From: an uncultured Alistipes sp.
GTDB taxonomy: Bacteria > Bacteroidota > Bacteroidia > Bacteroidales > Rikenellaceae
Assembly: GCF_963931675.1 (NCBI RefSeq)
Contig: NZ_OZ007039.1
Coordinates: 2,269,806-2,333,805, forward strand
DNA length: 64,000 nt
Reading direction: 5' to 3'
The notes beneath the pieces were generated by a model that was given only the letters and a program-made list of their open reading frames with translations, searched no databases and had not been told where the DNA came from. Positions 8,512-15,881 of this stretch are shown in pieces; within the stretch, counting starts at the first letter, position 1; each line of letters begins with the position of its first letter. Both the position numbers and the translations under genes were made by a program.

Positions 8512-9624
8512 TTATTTTTTGTATTTGGCGACCGTGTCGCGCACGATCCGGCACATCGTCGGATATTGCTCCTCCATGCTTTGCAGCAGCTTGTACTGGG
8601 CATGGGTTCGCACGAGGTTGTGCTCCGGGTATTTGATCTTGTAGTAGAGGTCGCCGTCGATGTAGTCCATCAGGAAGCGCAGCACCTGTTCGTAGGTGAT
8701 GTAGCGGGCCGAGAAGGCCAGGTAATCGATTTCCGGCTGGGAGAGTTGGCTGGCACGCTGCGAGAGGTATCCCTCGGTGTAGGCTTGGAACATCTCGATC
8801 GACATGCTGACGCGCGACAGGTCGCGGTCATCCTCGTCTCCCGTGTTGGTGTAGGAGCGGATGGCGTCTCCGAAGTCGTTGAGCGACGTGGAGTTCATCA
8901 CCGTGTCGAGGTCGATGGCGCAGAGCACCTCGCCCTCCTTGTTGAAGAGGATGTTGTTGATCTTCGTGTCGTTGTGGGTCACGCGCGTAGGGATCGTACC
9001 CTCTTCGACCAGCTTCCAGAAGTCGAGCATTTCGGCGCGGCGCGACTCGATCCATCCGATCTCCGTCTGGAGATCCTTCACGCGGCCTGCGGCATCGCGT
9101 TTGAGGGCCTCGTCCCACTGCACGAAGCGGTGGCGGATGTTGTGGAATCCCTTGATCGTCTCGGCGAGGGGTTCGGTGAAGTCGGCCAGCTGGGCCTGGA
9201 ACTTTCCGATTCCCTCACCGCCCTTGCGGGCGAGTTCCAGGGAATCGGCCTTGTTATAGGCAACGGTGTCGGCGATGAAGACCGTGACGGCCCAGTAATC
9301 GCCCTGCGAGTCGATGTGGTAGAGTTTCCCGTCGTAGGTCGGGACGACCGTCATGGCCTCGCGCTTCGGGTCTCCGCCCTCGGCGATGACCCGGCGGCGG
9401 ATATGTTCGGTGACCTTGCGGATGTTCTCCATCATGCCCGGTATGTCGGGGAAGATATTCTTGTTCTTGCGTTGGAGGATGTAATCCGGCGCATCTCCGG
9501 CCGTGCGGATGATGAACGTATCGTTGATGAAACCGTCGCCGAGCGAGTTGATCGCGGCGATGTCGCCTTCCAGCGCGAAGTGCGAAGCTATTTTCTGGAG
9601 CTCTGCCTGTAATTCTGCATTCAT
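8512..9624 (-). CDS. N-acetylhexosamine kinase-like phosphotransferase (APH fold)
   Basis: A 370-residue phosphotransferase of the aminoglycoside/choline kinase fold. The N-terminal lobe has SLGDGFINDTFIIR (28-41). The catalytic loop THNDTKINNILF (216-227) carries His217 and Asp219, and the metal-binding segment is CAIDLDTVM (235-243). This arrangement matches NahK-type N-acetylhexosamine 1-kinases, which phosphorylate GlcNAc or GalNAc. It heads the amino-sugar operon behind its own promoter, and the operon abuts the chondroitin/hyaluronan locus, which would deliver GalNAc or GlcNAc. Whether the phosphate goes to C1 or another position cannot be read from sequence, so I leave the gene symbol blank. 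Confidence 0.8.
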   Translation of the reverse strand: MNAELQAELQKIASHFALEGDIAAINSLGDGFINDTFIIRTAGDAPDYILQRKNKNIFPDIPGMMENIRKVTEHIRRRVIAEGGDPKREAMTVVPTYDGKLYHIDSQGDYWAVTVFIADTVAYNKADSLELARKGGEGIGKFQAQLADFTEPLAETIKGFHNIRHRFVQWDEALKRDAAGRVKDLQTEIGWIESRRAEMLDFWKLVEEGTIPTRVTHNDTKINNILFNKEGEVLCAIDLDTVMNSTSLNDFGDAIRSYTNTGDEDDRDLSRVSMSIEMFQAYTEGYLSQRASQLSQPEIDYLAFSARYITYEQVLRFLMDYIDGDLYYKIKYPEHNLVRTHAQYKLLQSMEEQYPTMCRIVRDTVAKYKK

Positions 9625-9662
9625 AGGTTGGTATCCGTTTCGGTTTTAGGTTTATGCACTTT

Positions 9663-9694
9663 CAAAGATATTGAAAATTGTGTAGAATTGCAAC
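9663..9694 (-). promoter_or_regulatory. Promoter of the amino-sugar operon
   Basis: On the minus strand GTTG (9691-9694), a 20-base spacer and TATCTTTG (9663-9670), a perfect TAnnTTTG -7 element. It lies about 40 bases upstream of the kinase ATG. Confidence 0.6.
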
Positions 9695-9708
9695 CTGAAT
9701 TCGTGAAA

Positions 9709-9744
9709 AAAGCCTGCTTTTTCGTCTGTAAAAAAGCAGGCTTT
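9709..9744 (-). terminator. Terminator of the SusC/SusD operon
   Basis: AAAGCCTGCTTTTT at 9709-9722 pairs with AAAAAGCAGGCTTT ending at 9744, leaving a short loop. It lies 18 bases beyond the stop of the DUF5017-like gene and separates the glycosaminoglycan operon from the amino-sugar operon, which have the same orientation. Confidence 0.75.
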
Positions 9745-9761
9745 CGCTCTTCATGATGCGT

Positions 9762-10799
9762 TTATTCGATCGGGTCGACGATCGTAACTTTCATTTCGTA
9801 GGTCTGGATTCCCGATTCACCCTGGTAGTTTCCGTTGCCTGCGAGGAACGTGACGGTGTAGGTTCCCGGCTCGGTGTAGGTGTAGGAGTAGCTCTTCACG
9901 TCGTCGGCCACGCCCTTGATGCTCTGGCCCGTGTCGGGCGAGATGGTGTTCAGAGCCATCGGCTGCATGAATCCGAATTGTCTGACGGGACTTGGCATCC
10001 CGGCAGCACCGGCGTTGAAGCCCTGGTACACGATCACGGCCGCAGAATTGGAGCCAGTCCCTAAACCCTGGATTTTCAAATTGCCGTTACCGCTGGCGTT
10101 GTGAATATAGGGATTGTCTGCATGGATGTCCGCCAGCGAATAGGTAATGAAGCGTTCGCCCATGGATACCCCCGAGTACTCTTGCGTATCGTAGCCCTTG
10201 ATCTTGACCCGAATCTTCGGGTTGATTCGATAGGTTTTCATCGTTTGGTTCAGATCCTCCTCGTTCTGGAAGAGGTGTACTCCGAACGTGAAATTATCGG
10301 CATACTCGGTGATGTCGTAGGTGTAGGTTGTGAATTTATTCGCATTGTTGTCTTCGTACTCAAGCGTTTTCCAACCGGGATATTCGTTCCCTTGTCTGCT
10401 GGCCTCGATGGCTTCGACGATCTGCCGGTCAGCTTCGGCATCCTGTCCGCTCAGACCCTGGAATTGATTGCCGACAAGCATGTTGAGGCTCCGGATGTCT
10501 GCTTTGCTGTATTGCTGGCTGATCTCGATCTCCAGCGTACACTGTTCGATGTCCTCGAAGGCCACGCTCGTGCGGTCCCGGTATCTGTATTCGTGCCCCG
10601 TATCGCCGTTCCAGACGGTGATGTAGTCGGCATTGCCGCTGAAATTGAATACCACGGGGTCGCCCGTCTTGTAGGTATTCGTCGGGGCCAACTGCACCGA
10701 GAACTCCAGCGGTTCGTAGATTTCGTCGTGCTCGCACGAACTTCCCGCCGCCATGAGCGCGAGGGCCGTTGCGAGATATGTAATGCGTTTTGTCTTCAT
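9762..10799 (-). CDS. DUF5017-like surface lipoprotein, candidate glycan-binding protein
   Basis: A 345-residue protein starting MKTKRITYLATALALMAAGSSCEHDE, a lipoprotein signal ending at the Cys of GSSC. An N-terminal PKD-like beta domain (YKTGDPVVFNFSGNADYITVWNGDTGHEYRY) is typical of DUF5017 proteins encoded after SusD. The C-terminus also reads PKD-like (YTEPGTYTVTFLAGNGNY). It follows SusD, the usual place for a SusE/SusF-type surface glycan-binding protein, so it probably helps to capture polysaccharide at the surface. The ATG at 10799 is preferred over an in-frame start at 10829, which would overlap the susD stop and add ten polar residues before the signal peptide. Confidence 0.8.
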   Translation of the reverse strand: MKTKRITYLATALALMAAGSSCEHDEIYEPLEFSVQLAPTNTYKTGDPVVFNFSGNADYITVWNGDTGHEYRYRDRTSVAFEDIEQCTLEIEISQQYSKADIRSLNMLVGNQFQGLSGQDAEADRQIVEAIEASRQGNEYPGWKTLEYEDNNANKFTTYTYDITEYADNFTFGVHLFQNEEDLNQTMKTYRINPKIRVKIKGYDTQEYSGVSMGERFITYSLADIHADNPYIHNASGNGNLKIQGLGTGSNSAAVIVYQGFNAGAAGMPSPVRQFGFMQPMALNTISPDTGQSIKGVADDVKSYSYTYTEPGTYTVTFLAGNGNYQGESGIQTYEMKVTIVDPIE

Positions 10800-10822
10800 G
10801 GTCTGCTTTGCTGTTGTGCGTT

Positions 10823-12676
10823 TTACCATAAGGGGTTCTGAGTGAGTGCGTGGTTCACGGCCAGCTCCTTGGTCGGGATCGGCAGATAAATGTGCCGTTC
10901 GCTGACGTTGGCGTAGGTCGTGGCGGCGAAGTTCGTAATGGTGGGATTTTTGTACTTGCTATCGGTGGGAATATTGGTCCCGGCCAGATGCATCCGCTCC
11001 ACAAAAATGCCCCAGCGGATCAGGTCGTACTTGCGCAGCCCCTCGAATACCAGTTCGCGGCCACGTTCGTTTCGTACCAGATTGCGGAACGAACGCTGGT
11101 CGGAATATTGGCTCTTGTCGGTCTGAATTCCGGCCCGCTCCCGAACGGCCAAAACCGCATTCCACGCGATCTCGTCCGGAGCCCCGGCATACTCGTTGAT
11201 TGCCTCGGCATACATCAGCAGGATGTCCGAGTAGCGCAGGATCGGGAAGTTGATCGTCGTATAGAGGCTCTTGGCCGACATCTGGTTTTCGTAGATGGTC
11301 TCGCGGCGCCACTTGCCCGCATTGCGCACGGCACCCATGACATCCGGGTCGTAGACCATGTCTGCCGTATCGAATGCGTTCTCGATCGTCTGGTCGAGAC
11401 CTTCGACGGTCCGCATGGCGAAGTTGTTGTTGTAGGTCCACGGCGTGCGGTACATGCTCTGATCCTGCTTGATGTAGGCCGTGATTCTTTCAGAATTTTT
11501 CGTGTATGTGATCGTCTGGTTGTTAAACCCGCGGAAGTTGTAGCCCGGGAGGTTCCAGATCCGGCGCTTGTCGATGACCATCTGGTCCTTGATGTTGTAT
11601 TCGTCATCCGCGGCACTCAGGTCGGTCTCCACACGGTCGGTCTCCGAGTAGAGCTGCCAGAGGGTGTACGAACCGTTGTAGAAGCCGTAGGAGTAGTTGC
11701 AGGCCCATTCCGAGTAGTTGGTGACTCCCGACTGCGACTTCAGGCCGATCAGGTCGCCGATACGGCCGTTGGTCCACTTGTCGGCACTCGTGCGGTCGCC
11801 GAGGAACTCGGCCTCCCACATCGACTCGTGATACTCCGTGTCGTATTTGTCCTGGATCATGTTGATGAAGACCTGCTCGTAGCTCGGATTCAGCACATAG
11901 CCTCTTTCGGCAATGACCTTGTATGCCCAGTCGGCGGCCTTCTTGTACATCTCCTGCTTCGAGAGCCCCTCGACATCGGCTACGCTCTCACCGGCCATGA
12001 AGAGGTAGATGCGGGCGAGAATACCCTCGGCCACCTCCTGGGTGACACGCGAGGGGTTCAGGTTGACGTCCGTACTGAGGTCGTCAACGATCGCTTCCAT
12101 TTCGTCGACGCACCATTTGAGTACATCTTCCTGCGGCGTAGCGGCCAACTGCACGTCTTCGGGGTTGGGGGAGGTCGTCGATACCACGCGCAGAGGCACG
12201 TCACCCCAGGCCTGGGCCAGCAGGAAGTGGTAGTAGGCCCTGAGGAATCTCGCTTCGGCCAGATAGGTCTCCTTGCCGGTCGAGAGCTCTTCGGGGTCGA
12301 TCTCCGAGGCCTCGACACCCTGGATGTATTCGTTGGCATTCTTGATGCCCTGATAGAGTTTCAGCCACGTTTCGTAGATGACGGCCGTTCCGGCGGCATG
12401 GTTGTAACGGTCCGGGCGCGTGTCGGTGCTGTTGTAGTTGTTGAAGTAGCAGAGGTCGTCGGCGTTGCTGATCTGCAGCGAGTAGTAGTTTCCGTAGAGG
12501 GCCTCGCTGCTCAGGACGCCGTAGACTCCGGCAAGTCCGTATTGCAGTTTTGTCTCGGAGGTGTAGTAGCTGTCGCTGGGGATGATCTGCGGGTCGGTGT
12601 CGAGGAACGTACATGCCGAGAGTGCCGTTCCCAGCAGCGCCAGGCTTCCCAATCTGTATATGTTTTTTATTTTCAT
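10823..12676 (-). CDS. susD: SusD/RagB-family outer-membrane lipoprotein
   Basis: Surface lipoprotein that forms the lid of the SusC transporter and binds the imported oligosaccharide. It has 617 residues, with signal MKIKNIYRLGSLALLGTALSACTF (lipidated Cys22). The fold is the TPR-rich SusD type: NYNSTDTRPDRYNHA, then YLAEARFLRAYYHFLLAQAWGDVPL, and the C-terminal RNLVRNERGRELVFEGLRKYDLIRWG, all characteristic. It lies 22 bases after the susC stop and is translationally close to the DUF5017-like gene. Given the PL8 lyase in the same operon, glycosaminoglycan fragments are the likely ligand. Confidence 0.95.
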   Translation of the reverse strand: MKIKNIYRLGSLALLGTALSACTFLDTDPQIIPSDSYYTSETKLQYGLAGVYGVLSSEALYGNYYSLQISNADDLCYFNNYNSTDTRPDRYNHAAGTAVIYETWLKLYQGIKNANEYIQGVEASEIDPEELSTGKETYLAEARFLRAYYHFLLAQAWGDVPLRVVSTTSPNPEDVQLAATPQEDVLKWCVDEMEAIVDDLSTDVNLNPSRVTQEVAEGILARIYLFMAGESVADVEGLSKQEMYKKAADWAYKVIAERGYVLNPSYEQVFINMIQDKYDTEYHESMWEAEFLGDRTSADKWTNGRIGDLIGLKSQSGVTNYSEWACNYSYGFYNGSYTLWQLYSETDRVETDLSAADDEYNIKDQMVIDKRRIWNLPGYNFRGFNNQTITYTKNSERITAYIKQDQSMYRTPWTYNNNFAMRTVEGLDQTIENAFDTADMVYDPDVMGAVRNAGKWRRETIYENQMSAKSLYTTINFPILRYSDILLMYAEAINEYAGAPDEIAWNAVLAVRERAGIQTDKSQYSDQRSFRNLVRNERGRELVFEGLRKYDLIRWGIFVERMHLAGTNIPTDSKYKNPTITNFAATTYANVSERHIYLPIPTKELAVNHALTQNPLW

Positions 12677-12698
12677 GACGTGAAAGTGCTTTTGGGCG

Positions 12699-15600
12699 TT
12701 AGAACGTGATGTTTACGCCGGCCGTGAAGCCGTAGGCGCGGGGGTATGCCGACCAGTCGAAACCGGGAGTCAGCACCGAGTTGCGGGTCGAAACCTCGGG
12801 GTCCGGACCGCTGTAATCGGTCAGCGTCCAGATGTTGTCGGCCGAGACGTAGATGCGCATGGAACTGATACCTGCCTTGCGGAGCTGGCGGCTCGGGATC
12901 GTGTAGCCTAAGGAGACGTTCTTCAGACGCAGGTAGGAGCCGTCCTCGATGACGCGCGACGAATACTCCTCGCTGCCCGTGGCGTTGGCCCGCGGCATGT
13001 TCGACGAGGCGTTCTCCGGGGTCCAGCGGTTGGCGAACGTCGAGAACTGGTTGGTCTGCGCCTTCCAGCCCGCTTCGAAGACCAGCCGGTTGGCGTTGAG
13101 AATGTCGTTCCCGTAACTCCACGAGAAGAAGATGTTCAGGTCGAAGTTCTTCCAGTTGAAACTGTTGTTGAAACCGCCCGTGTGCAGGGGTTGTCCGCAG
13201 CCGATGATCGTGCGGTCGTAATCATCGATCTTGCCGTCGCCGTTCATGTCGCGGTACTTGATATCGCCGGGTTGCATCGTGTTGCCCTTGTAGGCGGGGA
13301 TTCCGTCACGCAGGCTGCCGTCCTCATTGAAGTCCTCGGGTTTGTAGGTTCCTTCGTAGATGAAGCCGTACATCATGCCCGTGGGCTTGCCCACCTGAGA
13401 GATGTAGGGGAACTGCGAGTTGAATTTCGTCTCCCACGAGACGGAGGTTTGCAGTGAGCTCTGGTTGTCGACCAGTCCGAGGATCCTGTTTCGGTTGAAG
13501 GCGATGTTGAACGAGGTCGACCACTGGAAGTTCCGGGTTTTGATGTTCACGGTTTCGAGCGTGAACTCGAATCCGCGGTTGCGGATGCTTCCGATGTTGA
13601 GCATTCCCTGTTCGTAGCCGGCCGAGGCGGGCAGCAGGGCATAGAGCAGCAGGTCGCGCGTCACCTTGTCGTACCAGTCGGCCGTCACCTTGAGCCGGTC
13701 GTCGAAGAAGCCCAGGTCGATACCGACGTTGTACTGTTCGGTGGTCTCCCACTTGAGTTTTTCGTTGGCCATGTTCGAGATGTAGTAACCCGGCACGCGC
13801 TCGCCGTTGAATACGTAGTCGAACGAGTCGCCCGAGCCCGGCGTGACGGTGATCTGCGAGTAGAAGTCATAGGGCGTCTGGGTGCGGTTGTTACCCGTCA
13901 GACCCCACGAGAAGCGGAGTTTTCCGTTGTTGAGCCACTCGGAATTCTTGAAGAGGTTTTCGCGGTTGAAGTTCCACGAGGCGCCCACCGAGGGGAAGTA
14001 GCCCCAGCGGTTGTCGGCGGGGAACTTCGACGAACCGTCGGCACGGAACGAGAAGGTCAGGTAATACTTGTAGCGGAAGTTGTAGTTCGCACGCAGGAAC
14101 ATCGACATCATGCGCCAGTCGAAATAGTTGCTGGCCACGCTCTGGTAGTTACCGGTGTAGATGCCCGCGATGCCCAGCTCTTCGGAGGTGATCTGTGTGG
14201 CCGAGACTCCTTCGTAGGTGTTTTTCTGTCCCTGGAACGAGAGACCCACCATCATGTCGACGTTGTGGCTGCGGCCGAAGCGGCGCTTGTAGTTGAGCGT
14301 GTTTTCGTTCGACCAGTTTGCCTGATCGGTCCAGTAGATGGCGCCGTTGACGCCCTTTCCGCTCGGCGAGCCCGGATAACCCGTATAGGTTTCGGTGCCG
14401 TTGAACTCTTCGCGCCGCCGTTTGTTCATCACGTAGCCGCCCGTGGTCTTGAACGTCAGTTCGGGGGTGATCTTCCACGTCAGGGCGATGTTGGCGTTGA
14501 GGTAGTCGACCAGCGTTTTGCGATACTCGTTCTTGGCTGTCTTCACGGGGTTGAAACGGTAGTCGTTCGATCCGTCGATCGAAGCGTCGAGGATCGAGTC
14601 GAGAATATCCTGCCCGGGGGCCGTCACGGGACGGTAGCCCCAGACCGAGTACATCAGCCAGCCCGACGACGAGGAGGTCGTTTCGGCCGTCGTGGGGTTC
14701 ACGCCGTTGGTTGCCGTGCGCGAGTAGTTGGCATTGGCGTTGAGGGTGAGTTTCTTGTTGATCGGCAGCGTGAAGTTCGCCTTGCCCTGGTAGCGCTGGA
14801 AGTTCGAGCGGATGATGATACCGTCCTGGTCCAGGGCCGAGAATCCGACGTTGTAGCGCAGGCCCTCCTTGTTGCCGCCCGAGAGCGAGACGTTGTAGTT
14901 CTGCTGGAAGGCCGTACGGTAGAGTTCATCCTGCCAGTCGATGCCGGGGATGTTGCGGTAGTCTTCGAGTGTGAGGTTGCGGCCGTACTCCTCGCTGTAA
15001 CCGTAGTAGGAACTGGCCATCGACGACTCGGTGATGAGTTCGTCCTGCAGTCGGACGAATTCGTAGGAATCCATCAGGTCGACCTTGTTGGCGATATGGC
15101 TCAGCGAGAACGAGGCGCTGAAGTTGACGGTGGGTTTGCCTTCGGTACCGCGTTTGGTGTTGATGACGATGACGCCGTTGGCGCCGCGGGCACCGTAGAT
15201 GGCCGTTGCCGAGGCATCCTTCAGCACGTCGATCGACTCGATGTCCGCGGGGTTGATCGACGTGGCGAACGACCCTTCGGAGGGGAATCCGTCGATGATG
15301 TAGAGCGGGGCGTTGCTCTGGGTGAGGGAGTTGTTGCCTCGGATGGTGATGTTGGCCTCGGCACCCAGCGAACCGTCGCCCGTGGTGACGACCACGCCGG
15401 CGATACGGCCGTTCAGAGCCTGGTCGAAGTTCGTGACGTTGGCCTTCATCATGGTCCCCAGGTCAGCCTTGGCGACCGAACCGGTCAGGTCGCGGCGCGT
15501 CGTGGTGCCGTAACCGATGTTGACGATCTCCACGGCACCCAGCTGGGTGGCTTCCTCCGCCATTTTTACGTTGATGGTGGTTCGTTTGCCGACGACCTCC

Positions 15601-15854
15601 TCGACGGTCGTATAACCCAGATAGGAGAAGACCAGAGTCTGGGTCTCTCCGACTTTGATGGAGTAGTTGCCGTCGATGCCGGTAGTCGTACCCGTGGTCG
15701 TACCCTTGACCACGACGTTGACGCCGATCAACGGGACGTTGTTGGTGTCAACCACACGTCCGACTACGGTGGTTTGTGCAAAGGCCTCACCCGTCAGGAA
15801 TACCGACAGGGTCAGCAGCACGACCGCGGTCATTCGTTTCAGTGCTTTTTTCAT
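12699..15854 (-). CDS. susC: SusC/RagA-family TonB-dependent transporter
   Basis: Outer-membrane importer of oligosaccharides, powered by TonB. It has 1051 residues: signal peptide 1-26 (ending GEAFAQ), a carboxypeptidase-D regulatory-like domain (VVGRVVDTNNVPLIGVNVVVKG), a plug domain with the RagA/SusC signature (ALNGRIAGVVVTTGDG, then PLYIIDGFP and DVLKDASATAIYGARGANGVI), and a 22-strand-type barrel ending in GVNITF. Its length is normal. It sits 27 bases after a PL8 lyase gene and 22 bases before susD. No long N-terminal extension for anti-sigma interaction is present, so control by an ECF sigma factor through SusC itself is unlikely. Confidence 0.96.
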   Translation of the reverse strand: MKKALKRMTAVVLLTLSVFLTGEAFAQTTVVGRVVDTNNVPLIGVNVVVKGTTTGTTTGIDGNYSIKVGETQTLVFSYLGYTTVEEVVGKRTTINVKMAEEATQLGAVEIVNIGYGTTTRRDLTGSVAKADLGTMMKANVTNFDQALNGRIAGVVVTTGDGSLGAEANITIRGNNSLTQSNAPLYIIDGFPSEGSFATSINPADIESIDVLKDASATAIYGARGANGVIVINTKRGTEGKPTVNFSASFSLSHIANKVDLMDSYEFVRLQDELITESSMASSYYGYSEEYGRNLTLEDYRNIPGIDWQDELYRTAFQQNYNVSLSGGNKEGLRYNVGFSALDQDGIIIRSNFQRYQGKANFTLPINKKLTLNANANYSRTATNGVNPTTAETTSSSSGWLMYSVWGYRPVTAPGQDILDSILDASIDGSNDYRFNPVKTAKNEYRKTLVDYLNANIALTWKITPELTFKTTGGYVMNKRRREEFNGTETYTGYPGSPSGKGVNGAIYWTDQANWSNENTLNYKRRFGRSHNVDMMVGLSFQGQKNTYEGVSATQITSEELGIAGIYTGNYQSVASNYFDWRMMSMFLRANYNFRYKYYLTFSFRADGSSKFPADNRWGYFPSVGASWNFNRENLFKNSEWLNNGKLRFSWGLTGNNRTQTPYDFYSQITVTPGSGDSFDYVFNGERVPGYYISNMANEKLKWETTEQYNVGIDLGFFDDRLKVTADWYDKVTRDLLLYALLPASAGYEQGMLNIGSIRNRGFEFTLETVNIKTRNFQWSTSFNIAFNRNRILGLVDNQSSLQTSVSWETKFNSQFPYISQVGKPTGMMYGFIYEGTYKPEDFNEDGSLRDGIPAYKGNTMQPGDIKYRDMNGDGKIDDYDRTIIGCGQPLHTGGFNNSFNWKNFDLNIFFSWSYGNDILNANRLVFEAGWKAQTNQFSTFANRWTPENASSNMPRANATGSEEYSSRVIEDGSYLRLKNVSLGYTIPSRQLRKAGISSMRIYVSADNIWTLTDYSGPDPEVSTRNSVLTPGFDWSAYPRAYGFTAGVNITF

Positions 15855-15881
15855 AAATTAGAGGTTGTGGGGTAAATAGGT